DNA of 64,000 nt from Cytophagales bacterium (GCA_013298125.1 JAAFJP010000009.1:1-64000), one strand, 5' to 3'; shown: positions 52,151-60,822, counted from the stretch's first letter. A program made the numbers and translations. The notes: generated by a model from the sequence alone, not told the origin.

Positions 52151-52184
52151 TATTTATTAAGGATTTAGTTTCTTATTTTTTGAT

Positions 52185-52212
52185 TTCCCGAAAGTTTTTT
52201 TACTTTCGGGAA
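52185..52212. repeat. Palindrome TTCCCGAAAGT...ACTTTCGGGAA
   Basis: 11-base arms around a run of T's, 35 bases upstream of icd. Related to the inner unit at 50394 and to those at 53828-53890. Confidence 0.65.
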
Positions 52213-52243
52213 GTTTGTACTAAATATTCAGTGTGTTAGCAAC

Positions 52244-52434
52244 TCATGTTACGCAAAATTTAAAGTTGAGCATCTCCGATGCTATTTTAACCCATGTTTT
52301 TCTTTCTACAAAGGTTATACATCTCCGAGGTAATTCAACTTATATTACCTCGGAGATGTATAACCTTTGTAAAAGGTGTACAAACGGTAATCTCAGCATC
52401 GGAGATGCTTAATCTTAAAGTCTGTGTAACATCA
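52244..52434. repeat. Nested inverted repeats with perfect 27-base inner arms
   Basis: The inner hairpin spans 52308-52370 with perfect 27-base arms (ACAAAGGTTATACATCTCCG ... ) around nine bases. Outside it, AGCATCTCCGATGCT (52270) faces AGCATCGGAGATGCT (52395), each itself a small palindrome. Further out, CATGTTAC faces GTAACATC. The block CATCTCCGA is shared by inner and middle units. It fills most of the icd/LysR intergenic space. Confidence 0.85.
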
Positions 52435-52500
52435 GTTAGTAAAAAAGTATTACTTTTTTAACACTACAAAGTTCTAATGCTTAATTCATAAATTTTTATT

Positions 52501-52508
52501 TATCTTTG
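52501..52508 (+). promoter_or_regulatory. Putative -7 promoter box (TATCTTTG) for the LysR gene
   Basis: Matches TAnnTTTG, 24 bases upstream of the ATG at 52533. Confidence 0.35.
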
Positions 52509-52532
52509 TAATGATTAACATAAAATATATTT

Positions 52533-53459
52533 ATGAATTATACTTTAAATCAACTCCAGATTTTTCTGAAAGTAACCCAAAATCATAGCATCACCAAGGC
52601 TGCCGAAGAGCTAAACCTCACACAACCAGCGGTTTCCATTCAACTCAAAAATTTTCAAGACCAATTTGAAATTCCTTTAACAGAAGTAGTTGGAAGGCAG
52701 TTATACGTAACAGATTTTGGCAAAGAAATTGCCCTTGCTGCCGAGAATATTTTGAATGAAGTCTATGCCATTAATTACAAAACAATGGCTCATAAAGGGC
52801 AATTGGCGGGTAAATTGAAGATTTCGGTGGTTTCTACGGGCAAATATGTGATACCCTATTTTCTATCTGATTTCTTAAAAAAGCATGAAGGAATTGAGTT
52901 GATTCTGGACGTTACGAACAAAGCAAAAGTGATTGAAAGTTTAGAAAAAAATGAGGTGGATTTCTCTCTGGTATCAGTTCTACCCGAAAAATTATTGGTT
53001 GAAAATGTGGAGTTGATGCAAAACAAATTATTCTTGGTCAGTAACAAAAAGTATAAAATTAAAACCAATAAAAAACACGAAAAAAATATCTTAGAGGATA
53101 TTCCCTTGATTTATCGAGAACAAGGTTCAGGCACAAGATTGACGATGGAAAGATTCATTGAAAAGAATGATTTACGAGTCAAGAAAAAGATGGAATTAAC
53201 TTCCAATGAAGCCGTGAAACAGGCAGTCATTGCGGGTTTAGGCTGTTCAATAATGCCTCTGATTGGACTCAGAAGCGAATTGACCTACGGAGATTTACAA
53301 ATTATTCCCGTAAAAGGTTTTCCAGTAAAATCAACTTGGCAATTAATTTGGGCAAAAAATAAGAGTTTTTCACCCATCGCCAGTTCGTTTTTAAATTATA
53401 TCAAGAAGGAAAAAGATAAGATTATTAAGGATAAATTTGATTGGTTTGAGGCGTATTGA
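52533..53459 (+). CDS. LysR-family transcriptional regulator (CbbR/CysB-like type)
   Basis: A 308-aa LysR protein: HTH at about residues 20-60 ('ITKAAEELNLTQPAVSIQLK'), linker helix, then an effector-binding domain ('KISVVSTGKYVIPYFLSDF', 'IYREQGSGTRLTMERF', 'GLGCSIMPLIGL'). The 'EQGSGTR' block is typical of the CbbR/YeiE/CysB-like branch. The likely target is divergent icd or an unlinked gene; no operon partner follows. Effector unknown. Confidence 0.9.
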   Translation: MNYTLNQLQIFLKVTQNHSITKAAEELNLTQPAVSIQLKNFQDQFEIPLTEVVGRQLYVTDFGKEIALAAENILNEVYAINYKTMAHKGQLAGKLKISVVSTGKYVIPYFLSDFLKKHEGIELILDVTNKAKVIESLEKNEVDFSLVSVLPEKLLVENVELMQNKLFLVSNKKYKIKTNKKHEKNILEDIPLIYREQGSGTRLTMERFIEKNDLRVKKKMELTSNEAVKQAVIAGLGCSIMPLIGLRSELTYGDLQIIPVKGFPVKSTWQLIWAKNKSFSPIASSFLNYIKKEKDKIIKDKFDWFEAY

Positions 53460-53471
53460 ATTACCTAACCA

Positions 53472-53672
53472 CAACCATTTTTATGCTCACTGTTGGGCAA
53501 GAAGTTTGATAAATTCTGCCTGTTATTGAGCTGTGGTGAGGGTTTTGGAGGTTGGATAGTCAATATTTCCTACGGTTGCAATCCACGCACTTCTAAATTC
53601 TCGTTTAGGATTTTGGGCTTGGGGGGTAATGGAAAATAAAGCAACAAACGGTATCGTAAAGATTTGCTTCAT
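53472..53672 (-). pseudogene. N-terminal remnant of a GHL10 (DUF187) glycosyl hydrolase
   Basis: The minus strand from the ATG at 53672 encodes a signal peptide (MKQIFTIPFVALFSITPQAQ) and PKREFRSAWIATVGNIDYP, the well-known start of GHL10/DUF187 hydrolases (PKREFRGVWIATVxNIDWP). A TAA interrupts at 53523 where the family has Gln-rich sequence. The frame continues with QAEFIKLLAQQ before more stops and then is lost. So it is a 5' fragment with at least one nonsense change. Confidence 0.7.
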
Positions 53673-53765
53673 AGCAAGACAGAGTTTGAGTAGGAAATAT
53701 TTTTTGAATTCAAATTTAGCTAATTTTGTCTGTTAATCCACAAAAAGTTGGAACACAGATGGTAC

Positions 53766-53896
53766 GGATTAGACACGGATTATTAATTTTATCCGTGTCT
53801 AATCCCTAAAGTCCAACTGAAATAACTTCTCGAAAGTAGAAATAACTTTCGGGAAGTATAAAACGGCAATTTCACTTCCCGAAAGTTATTTACCGA
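53766..53896. repeat. Two palindromes in a gene-remnant region
   Basis: GGATTAGACACGGAT/ATCCGTGTCTAATCC (perfect 15-base arms, 53766-53805), then CTTCTCGAAAGT..ACTTTCGGGAAG and a further CTTCCCGAAAGTTATT (53827-53892). The second motif is shared with 50394 and 52185. Confidence 0.7.
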
Positions 53897-54062
53897 TGAA
53901 CCAGCTATGTCGTATGCCATTTTCTGTATTCTTCATGCACGTTTGGGCAATACCGATAAGGCTTTTGAACTATTTACGAAGAGCTATAAACCCAACGAAG
54001 TACCACCTTTTGGTGTATTATCAGAAACCGCAGGAGGTATAAATCCATACTTCGCTACGGCA
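53895..54062 (+). pseudogene. 56-codon fragment of the GH65 gene
   Basis: Translating in frame gives DEPAMSYAIFCILHARLGNT..., near-identical to about residues 575-630 of the GH65 protein at 1105-3153 (only a few substitutions, such as PPFGVL for PPFAVL). It stops right after NPYFAT-A, at TGA 54063-54065, where the homology ends. Both edges are abrupt. At nucleotide level the copies are also highly similar, so the event is recent or the relatives are close paralogues. Confidence 0.85.
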
Positions 54063-54385
54063 TGATGAATCACAAACCATCCAAATTTTATTACGAAACC
54101 CTCAGTCCTTCTACGTTCCTAAGAGCATCTTTTCAACAAGTAGAAATCCTCGCACAAAGTAATCCTGAAATTGGAATTTTGTTACAAAAAGGGCTTATTG
54201 GTGCGTTTTCAGGGGTTTTAGAAAGATTAGTTGAGATTCAATGCTTTTCTTCCGAAGAGAAATTCAAGCAATTATTACAGCGAAGTCCGCATATTCTGCA
54301 AATTGTACCACATAAATATTTGGCAAATTATATCGGTATTGATGCGAGTAATTTTAGTAAATTGGTGAATTCGGTGAGGATATAA
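54062..54385 (+). pseudogene. C-terminal part of a Crp/Fnr-family regulator (5'-truncated)
   Basis: 107 codons from an ATG at the very junction with the GH65 fragment. 'EILAQSNPEIGILLQKGLIG', then 'QLLQRSPHILQIVPHKYLANYIGI' and 'ASNFSKLV' match the dimerisation helix and HTH end of short Bacteroidota Crp/Fnr proteins ('SPEILQRVPLKYIASYLGI..ETLSRIR'). The cyclic-nucleotide-binding beta-barrel (about 110 residues) is missing. It is therefore probably a truncated gene whose start codon is accidental, unless it is translated as a stand-alone DNA-binding piece. Confidence 0.6.
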
Positions 54386-54465
54386 ATCATGGAAAATACC
54401 AACATTTCCTAAAATTTAATCCCCCAATTTTGTGGTAGAAAACAAGAACGTAAAATCACAAAATC

Positions 54466-55014
54466 ATGGAAACTTCCAATAAAACAAATTTGCTCAATCA
54501 TTTAGAAAATCAGGTTGAGTCACACCTTCAACAAGCCGTTCGTAAATACCAAAATCTTAGCGATGAAAATCTACTAAAACCTTCTGAGTCAGGCGGTTGG
54601 GGCATTGCAGAATGTTTGGCTCACCTGAATTTTTATGGCGATTATTACCTTCCTCTCTTTGAAAATAGACTCAAAAATAGTCCTGATAATGTTAATGACA
54701 ACTCCATAAAAAGCACTTGGTTGGGTCGTAAATGTATCGAATCAATGAATCCAGAAACGGGCAAGAAAAAACACAAAGCCTTCAAAGCGTACATTCCTAC
54801 GCCAAATTTAGATGCCAAAGCCACCGTGGCAGAGTACATTAATCAGCAAGAAAGGATGTTAAAAATACTACGAATGGCATACGTCAAAGATATTCAGCCA
54901 ATCAAAATACCAATTTCTATTGCAAAATTTCTTAAATTGAACCTCGGAGATGCTTTACAGTTTTTGGTTGTTCATAACGAGCGACATATCCAACAGGCGA
55001 ATCGCAATTTATAA
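54466..55014 (+). CDS. DinB-family protein
   Basis: A 182-aa four-helix protein of the DinB/YfiT-like metal-dependent superfamily. Metal-ligand His are visible in 'GWGIAECLAHLNFYGDYY' (about 50) and the C-terminal 'VVHNERHIQQANR' (about 170). Members act as thiol transferases or have unknown functions. It starts a rightward cluster with the DoxX-like and RlmF genes (21 bases, then a 4-base overlap). Confidence 0.85.
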   Translation: METSNKTNLLNHLENQVESHLQQAVRKYQNLSDENLLKPSESGGWGIAECLAHLNFYGDYYLPLFENRLKNSPDNVNDNSIKSTWLGRKCIESMNPETGKKKHKAFKAYIPTPNLDAKATVAEYINQQERMLKILRMAYVKDIQPIKIPISIAKFLKLNLGDALQFLVVHNERHIQQANRNL

Positions 55015-55035
55015 CGAAATTAAAACAAGCAATTA

Positions 55036-55395
55036 ATGAAAACCCTAAAACTGATACTAACTTTCCTCTTCGGAATATTTATGATTTATGGCGGTGTCAA
55101 TCACTTCATCAAACCTGAAATGTATGCACCCTTTATTCCAGATTTTTTACCTAATCAGTTTACCAATTATTTGTTTGGGGTCTTAGAAATCGTGTGTGGA
55201 GTAGCGGTATTTATTCCTCCTTTTCGTGGTTGGGCAACCTTGGGAGTCTTGGCGATGATGTTGATATTTTTACCGCTTCACGTGTGGGATGTTTTCAGAG
55301 AGAAACCTGCCATCGGGAAGCATGAGTGGGCATTAGTTCGTTTGCCAGTACAGTTTTTGTTTATTGCTTGGGCTTGGTTTATTAGTAGAAAATGA
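55036..55395 (+). CDS. DoxX-like small membrane protein
   Basis: A 119-aa protein with four predicted membrane helices. 'GIFMIYGGVNHFIKPEMYAPFIPDFLP' near the N-terminus and 'GVLEIVCGVAVFIPPFRGWA' match DoxX/DUF-type families. Role in redox or detoxification is unproven. It overlaps the rRNA methyltransferase gene by 4 bases. Confidence 0.8.
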   Translation: MKTLKLILTFLFGIFMIYGGVNHFIKPEMYAPFIPDFLPNQFTNYLFGVLEIVCGVAVFIPPFRGWATLGVLAMMLIFLPLHVWDVFREKPAIGKHEWALVRLPVQFLFIAWAWFISRK

Positions 55396-56300
55396 AAGAA
55401 ATTATTGTAGAAAAAACCAATCTTCATATAAGAAATCCACATCGTTCACGATACGATTTCAAAGCCCTTACTAAATCTTGTCCAGAGCTTTTGCCGTTTG
55501 TTTTTATCAATAAATACGAATCTCAAACGATAGATTTTGCTAACCCAAATGCTGTAAAAATGCTCAATAGAGCTATTTTACAGCATTTTTATGGTATTTC
55601 TTATTGGGATATTCCACCGCATTATCTTTGTCCACCTATTCCTGGGCGGGCAGATTATATCCATTATGTGGCTGACCTTTTGGCTTCTTCAAATAACGGA
55701 ATTATTCCCAAAGGCAAGACCGTGAAAGTGCTTGATATTGGGGTGGGGGCAAATTGTGTCTATCCCATCATAGGTACACACGAGTATGAATGGGATTTTG
55801 TGGGTTCAGAGATTGACCCCTTTGCCATTCAATCTGCCCAAAATATTATCCAACATAATCCCACAATTTCAGATAAAATAGACATCCGTTTACAAACTTC
55901 TCCCGACCATTTTTTCAAAGGAATTATTCAAACTGGTGAAGTTTTTGAAGTATCTATTTGCAATCCACCTTTTCATGCTTCGATGGAAGAAGCCACTCTG
56001 GGAACGCAACGAAAAATTAAGAATTTGAGCGGGAAAAAATTGGCAAAACCAACCTTAAATTTTGGAGGACAAAATGCTGAATTGTGGTGTGAAGGTGGTG
56101 AAGAAACTTTTATCAAAAAGATGATTGAAGAGTCCGCCACAATCCCTTTTAGATTCCGTTGGTTTACGACTTTGGTTTCAAAAAAAGAACATTTACCCAG
56201 TATTTATCAAGCCCTAAAACGAGTTAAAGCCCTTGAAATCAAGACAATAGACATGGCACAGGGACAGAAGATTAGTCGGATTGTGGCTTGGCGGTTTTGA
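55392..56300 (+). CDS. rlmF: 23S rRNA (adenine(1618)-N(6))-methyltransferase
   Basis: A 302-aa enzyme methylating A1618 of 23S rRNA. Signature N-terminus 'NPHRSRYDFKALTKSCPEL', 'PIPGRADYIHYVADLLA', AdoMet motif 'VKVLDIGVGANCVYPIIG' (about 115-132) and catalytic 'ICNPPFHAS' (about 190). 'NFGGQNAELWCEGGE' is also conserved in RlmF. Length normal. Translationally coupled to the DoxX-like gene. Confidence 0.94.
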   Translation: MKEIIVEKTNLHIRNPHRSRYDFKALTKSCPELLPFVFINKYESQTIDFANPNAVKMLNRAILQHFYGISYWDIPPHYLCPPIPGRADYIHYVADLLASSNNGIIPKGKTVKVLDIGVGANCVYPIIGTHEYEWDFVGSEIDPFAIQSAQNIIQHNPTISDKIDIRLQTSPDHFFKGIIQTGEVFEVSICNPPFHASMEEATLGTQRKIKNLSGKKLAKPTLNFGGQNAELWCEGGEETFIKKMIEESATIPFRFRWFTTLVSKKEHLPSIYQALKRVKALEIKTIDMAQGQKISRIVAWRF

Positions 56301-56329
56301 TAGTAAATAGTTCTCAGAAATGACTTATG

Positions 56330-56525
56330 TAGGGACGAATAGCATTCGTCCTCAGTGTTAATAGGAAGAAAGACGAACACTATTCCAATGCTGTCAATTT
56401 AAGAAATTTGTCCGACTAACGCTGGTAGGGTTTTGAACCCTACCAGCGTTCAAACGGGGTTATTAAATATATTTTGACAAAAGTAAAACCTTAAATTGAC
56501 AGCATTGGAATACTATTCGTCCCTA
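56330..56525. repeat. Nested inverted repeats enclosing a family A REP
   Basis: Outer pair TAGGGACGAATAG/CTATTCGTCCCTA (56330 and 56513), middle pair ATTCCAATGCTGTCAATTTA/its complement (56382 and 56490; 22 bases perfect), and inner 33-base palindrome AACGCTGGTAGGGTT..AACCCTACCAGCGTT (56418-56450). The inner unit equals the one inside the BNR gene at 12749, in opposite orientation. No gene here. Confidence 0.9.
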
Positions 56526-56564
56526 CCACAAAAACTATCAGACAACTTAATGAACTGACACATT

Positions 56565-57314
56565 TTACTTTTTCTTCACCCCAATTAAAGCCATCATACG
56601 CCCTGTCTTTCCTTTTTCTTTTCGATGTGAAAAATATTCATTATTATCCAACACTGTCGAATACGGAGACACTTCTATTTGATTTTCGGGTACGCCACAT
56701 TTTACTAATTGAGCTACGTTTGCTTTCTTTAAATCAACATAAAATTTAGGTTTACGACCATTTTTATCTAAACGCTTAAACTCAATCGAAAACTTTTCTG
56801 CCACTTCTTCCCCCACCTCAAATGAAGTTTCGTCAATGCACGTACCCACATATACGTAACAGTCTTTTGGGTTAGTTTTGAACTCCATTTGCATTCGCTG
56901 AATGGTTTTTGCCGTAATATCTGCCACTGTCCCTTTCCAACCCGCATGAATAGCCGCAACTGCCTGATTTTTAGCATCATAAATCAAAATAGGGGTGCAA
57001 TCAGCCACCGTAACAGCCATGTAAGAATTAACATTTTGCGTTATTAGGGCATCGTATCCTTCATAAGCCCTGCAACGAGTCACTTTCAAGATTTGGTCTT
57101 TATGTACCTGATAACTATGAGCCACACGGCTTTCTTTGATACCGATTGCCTCAAAAAAACGTTTTCTATTTTCCTTTACATTTTCAAGTTTATCATCCGT
57201 AAAAAGCCCTAAATTTAGGGAAGAGTAAGGTGTTTTGCTAACACCTCCTTTTCGATTGCTTTCAACGGCAATGAGTTCTGGAAATTGTTGAAATATTTTG
57301 GGAATTGTGTACAT
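56565..57314 (-). CDS. pgeF: Laccase-domain protein (peptidoglycan editing factor PgeF/YfiH-like)
   Basis: From the ATG at 57314, 249 aa. Family motifs: 'SNRKGGVSKTPYSSLNLG', 'HSYQVHKDQI' (His), 'VADCTPILIYD' (Cys), 'AIHAGWKGTVADI' (His), 'YVGTCIDETSFEVG' and 'YFSHRKEKGKTGRM'. In E. coli PgeF hydrolyses wrong L-Ser-containing muropeptide precursors; older labels call the family polyphenol oxidase. The start at 57314 is chosen because a promoter-like box overlaps the alternative start at 57347. Confidence 0.9.
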   Translation of the reverse strand: MYTIPKIFQQFPELIAVESNRKGGVSKTPYSSLNLGLFTDDKLENVKENRKRFFEAIGIKESRVAHSYQVHKDQILKVTRCRAYEGYDALITQNVNSYMAVTVADCTPILIYDAKNQAVAAIHAGWKGTVADITAKTIQRMQMEFKTNPKDCYVYVGTCIDETSFEVGEEVAEKFSIEFKRLDKNGRKPKFYVDLKKANVAQLVKCGVPENQIEVSPYSTVLDNNEYFSHRKEKGKTGRMMALIGVKKK

Positions 57315-57344
57315 TATAAATATTTTGGATGTTAGTTTGTTAAT

Positions 57345-57352
57345 CAAAAATA
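57345..57352 (-). promoter_or_regulatory. Putative promoter for pgeF (TATTTTTG box)
   Basis: Minus-strand TATTTTTG fits TAnnTTTG, with TTTG a further 16 bases upstream (57369-57372), a little closer than the usual -33. The box lies 30 bases before the ATG at 57314. Confidence 0.4.
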
Positions 57353-57527
57353 AACGAAAAAAATGTTACAAAGGTTGCCTTTCAATAAATTAACAAAAAT
57401 TATCAAGGCTGATAGTGTTTATTTTAGAAAATAAAACGAAGAAAAAAACTCAATGTTATTTGATTTTGAGTAAAATAACAAAGAAAATGCTAAATTGAAC
57501 TTAAAATTATAAATCATCAAATCCCAC

Positions 57528-58904
57528 ATGAGAAAACAAACTACCTTCATCACTACCATCATTTTATTAACCCTCTCATTATCGGGGTTTTCGCAAGATA
57601 ATGATTCGACTACTATCCGTAAATTCTTCAATGAAGCCCTCGGCAAAGGACAATCTTATGAATATTTACGCCAACTCACTACCCAAATCGGAGCGAGACT
57701 AAGTGGCTCAGAAGGAGCGGCAAAGGCAGTAGTTTGGGGTAAAAGTCTCTTAGAATCAGGCGGTTATGATAGAGTTTTCTTACAAGATGTCATCGTGCCA
57801 CATTGGGTGCGGGGTAAAAAAGAAGAAGGCTATATTTTGAACGGAAAACTAAAAACCTCTGTGCCATTAGTTGCTTTGGGTGGCTCAATTGCTACGCCCG
57901 CAAAAGGCATCACGGCGGAAGTTATCGAAGTAAAATCTTTTCAAGAATTACGAGATTTAGGCAAAGAGAAATGTACTGGCAAAATCATATTCTTCAATCG
58001 CCCGATGGACCCAACCAAAATCAATACCTTTGAAGCCTATGGTGGTGCAGGAGACCAACGCCGTTCTGGTGCAAACGAAGCCTCAAAAATGGGTGCTATC
58101 GGGGTGATTATCAGGTCGTTGAGTAGTACCGAAAACGACTTTCCACATACAGGTTCGATGTTATACGCAACGGGTGTACCGCTGATACCTGCGGCGGCTT
58201 TGAGTACACGAGCGGCTACTTTATTGAGCAAAACTTTGAAAGAAAATCCAAATCTAAAATTTTACTTCCGTCAGTCATGTGAGTCATTGCCCGATGTGCC
58301 TTCACATAATGTAGTTGCAGAGATAAAAGGCTCTGAAAAACCCGAAGAAATCATCGTAGTAGGTGGGCATTTAGACTCGTGGGATTTGGCACAAGGAGCT
58401 CACGACGACGGGACAGGAATTGCTCAGTCTTTGGAGGTGTTTAGATTATTTAAAACACTGGGAATCAGACCAAAGCATACGTTGAGAGTGGTGTTATTTA
58501 TGAATGAAGAAAACGGAAATCGTGGAGGAATCAAGTATGCAGATTTGGCAAAAGCCAATAACGAAAAGCATATTTTTGCGATGGAATCAGACGAAGGAGG
58601 ATTTACGCCAAGAGGCTTCGGAATCCAAGGCGGTTCGCCAGAAGTGAAACTTAAATTGCAGAGTTTCAGAGACTTACTTTCGCCCTATGGTTTAGGAGAT
58701 ATTGACAAAGGTTCTGGCGGTGTCGATATTGGACCTCTTGCCCCACAAGGAACGGTTTTGGTAGGTTTCAAGCCTGATTCTCAACGTTATTTTGAATACC
58801 ATCATACCGCCAATGACCGTTTTGAAAACGTCAATCAACGTGAATTAGAAATGGGTGCGGCTTCGATGGCAGCAATGATTTATTTGATTGATAAGAATTT
58901 TTAA
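57528..58904 (+). CDS. Secreted M28-family zinc metallopeptidase
   Basis: A 458-aa protein with signal peptide (to about GFSQ, residue 22). An N-terminal part and a PA-like insert (about 120-260) precede the peptidase core: 'VVGGHLDSWDLAQGAHDDGTG' (His and bridging Asp), 'FMNEENGNRGG' (Glu pair), 'FAMESDEGGF' (Asp) and 'EYHHTANDRFE' (His). This is the full set of two-zinc ligands of aminopeptidase/carboxypeptidase Q-like M28 enzymes. Expected to be periplasmic. Confidence 0.92.
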   Translation: MRKQTTFITTIILLTLSLSGFSQDNDSTTIRKFFNEALGKGQSYEYLRQLTTQIGARLSGSEGAAKAVVWGKSLLESGGYDRVFLQDVIVPHWVRGKKEEGYILNGKLKTSVPLVALGGSIATPAKGITAEVIEVKSFQELRDLGKEKCTGKIIFFNRPMDPTKINTFEAYGGAGDQRRSGANEASKMGAIGVIIRSLSSTENDFPHTGSMLYATGVPLIPAAALSTRAATLLSKTLKENPNLKFYFRQSCESLPDVPSHNVVAEIKGSEKPEEIIVVGGHLDSWDLAQGAHDDGTGIAQSLEVFRLFKTLGIRPKHTLRVVLFMNEENGNRGGIKYADLAKANNEKHIFAMESDEGGFTPRGFGIQGGSPEVKLKLQSFRDLLSPYGLGDIDKGSGGVDIGPLAPQGTVLVGFKPDSQRYFEYHHTANDRFENVNQRELEMGAASMAAMIYLIDKNF

Positions 58905-58922
58905 AATACTTACCCAACTTCT

Positions 58923-59456
58923 ATGAAATTATTTGGAAAACATATCTCAAATCAAGCCATTTTTACGACGATGGCAACTATTGTCAGTATCTGTGCTTTG
59001 GTGGTTTCGGTCATGCAGACGTACTATCAGCATAAATATCTACACGCTGCGGCTTGGCCTCATTTGGAAACAAGTTTGGAACGCTACGAAGATAAAGATT
59101 CGACTAAAAATACCACATCTGTCAAATTAATGAACAAGGGTATTGGTCCAGCCATTATTGAATCTGTAACTTATCACTACAAAGGCAAGCAGATAGACGG
59201 AATAGAAACGCTATTTCAACTAATTACAAAAAATAAATCGGCAGGTAGTTTCAAGCCAGTTATCCAAGGAAAAGTTATTGCTCAAAATGAAGAATTTGAC
59301 CTTATTGCAGTTTTTGGAACGAAGGCAAAAGAATTTACAGAAAACATCGTTCATGTAAAAATGACCATCGTGTATTCATCTGTCCATGACCAGAGATGGG
59401 AATATATAGTTGATGCGACACTTCCCAATAGTAGCAAAACCACTAAACTAAATTGA
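58923..59456 (+). CDS. Single-pass membrane protein of unknown function
   Basis: A 177-aa protein with one N-terminal membrane helix (about 12-35, 'IFTTMATIVSICALVVSVMQ') and a beta-rich remainder ('WPHLETSLERYED', 'SVKLMNKGIGPAIIESVTYHYKGK'). This style, with 'NxGxGPA' early in the domain, is seen in many uncharacterised membrane-anchored proteins. The next gene begins on the stop codon, so the two products probably act together. Confidence 0.65.
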   Translation: MKLFGKHISNQAIFTTMATIVSICALVVSVMQTYYQHKYLHAAAWPHLETSLERYEDKDSTKNTTSVKLMNKGIGPAIIESVTYHYKGKQIDGIETLFQLITKNKSAGSFKPVIQGKVIAQNEEFDLIAVFGTKAKEFTENIVHVKMTIVYSSVHDQRWEYIVDATLPNSSKTTKLN

Positions 59457-60589
59457 AAAAATTATACAGTCTTTATTATAATCGCCTCAGTATTCCAAAC
59501 ATAAAAACCGACAGTCAATTACATCTTCTGAATGATGATGAAATTGCTGTTATTCGTCGGCAGGAGAATTTGGCAATTTTTTGGTCGGCATTTATCGGGA
59601 TGTTGGGTGTATTGTTTTTGTACTTACCTCAATATTGGTTTCCTGAGCTATTTCCTGAGATAGAACTCATTTTGCCTGTTATTGGTAAAATACAATTCCC
59701 TTTAATCTCAACGCTCTTTGGTATCCCCTTAGTTTTTGTCGAAATTTATGCTCTTACTCTACTCAATATTCACAGCGTTCATCGCATTGCGGCGGCAACA
59801 GGTTTTATCAATAATCAGGATAAATTATTAGCCGAAAAGAAAGCAAAACTCTTAGGAATCAGTACCGAAGAAAAAGACAAAAGCCTGTTGAATTACGGCA
59901 TCGACCCGCTACAAGGCATGGCGAAATATCAGATTTTTCTGGTTACAGCCCTATTCGCCTTGAAAGCTACATTGAGTAATTTAGTTATGAAAATTGTGGT
60001 CAGACGGGTACTTGGACGTTATGCCGTGCGGGAGGTTTTGGATATGTTGGGAATACCTATTTTTGCTTTCTGGAACGCTCTGGCGACTCGTACGGTCTTG
60101 CGAGAGGCTCGTGTAGTAATCATGGGACAAAATCTAATTGACAATATTTTACAGAATATTTCAAAGAATAATGTGCTAAAAAATGAATTAAAAAGCTCTG
60201 AAAATCAAACACTTTTGTATGATACGCTACAATTTATCGCCATCAGCAAAAGAGATTTTCATGCCAATCATATTTATTTGACTCACCACGTTTTGGAAGT
60301 TTTTAGCGTTCCGATTAAAGAGAAACATCTTCTCTCAAAAGACTATTTTCAGAATCTTTCTAATGCTCCAATTGCAACTCAAAAACTTTGTAAATTCATT
60401 ATCATTCTGGGTTTTTTATTAGATGGTTCTTTTTCGTTCCGAGAAATACAGCGTTTACAAGAACTCAATAAAGTACAAATTTTAGAAGAAAAATTAGGGG
60501 AAGTAAGAGGGTATAAAAATGACTTTTTGAATGGGAAGGGAATTGGTAAATTGGAGAATAAGTATCTGATAGATGAACTCCCAATTTAG
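59453..60589 (+). CDS. Multi-pass membrane protein of unknown function, TTG start
   Basis: A 378-aa protein starting at TTG (59453) in the overlap TTGA with the preceding stop; no ATG fits nearby. It has about four hydrophobic segments (about 38-60, 75-105, 155-180, 200-215) and a long soluble C-terminal helical part ('LLYDTLQFIAISKRDFHANH...', 'LLDGSFSFREIQRLQELN'). Function not recognised. Translational coupling with the upstream single-pass protein is clear from the 4-base overlap. Confidence 0.7.
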   Translation: MKKLYSLYYNRLSIPNIKTDSQLHLLNDDEIAVIRRQENLAIFWSAFIGMLGVLFLYLPQYWFPELFPEIELILPVIGKIQFPLISTLFGIPLVFVEIYALTLLNIHSVHRIAAATGFINNQDKLLAEKKAKLLGISTEEKDKSLLNYGIDPLQGMAKYQIFLVTALFALKATLSNLVMKIVVRRVLGRYAVREVLDMLGIPIFAFWNALATRTVLREARVVIMGQNLIDNILQNISKNNVLKNELKSSENQTLLYDTLQFIAISKRDFHANHIYLTHHVLEVFSVPIKEKHLLSKDYFQNLSNAPIATQKLCKFIIILGFLLDGSFSFREIQRLQELNKVQILEEKLGEVRGYKNDFLNGKGIGKLENKYLIDELPI

Positions 60590-60626
60590 CAAAAAAGATT
60601 TTTATTGTGAGATAATACTGATTTTG

Positions 60627-60695
60627 AAAAACTTTAAATTGTCTTATTCTTATTTCAGAACACGCTTGCGAAACGTCGCACCGTTAAGATTAGTA
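60627..60695 (+). repeat. 69-bp direct repeat, copy 1
   Basis: From AAAAACTTTAAATTGTCTTA through GAACACGCTTGCGAAACG to GTTAAGATTAGTA; identical with 63930-63998 except for one base (GTC/GCC). The two copies flank the outer-membrane receptor gene. Confidence 0.85.
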
Positions 60696-60822
60696 GAATT
60701 AACAAGATTAATCATAAAAGTCCTGTAAATCCTAAAATCGTGTTCCGACTGAGTCGCACAGACGGGGTTGCCTAAACAAATTATTGTTTTTCAAACACTA
60801 ATTTTGAAAAACTCAAATACAC

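Noticed and set aside
54466-56300. DinB gene as part of an SOS operon
   Set aside because: The family is the DinB-like metal-dependent fold, not DNA polymerase IV, and no LexA-type site was recognised.
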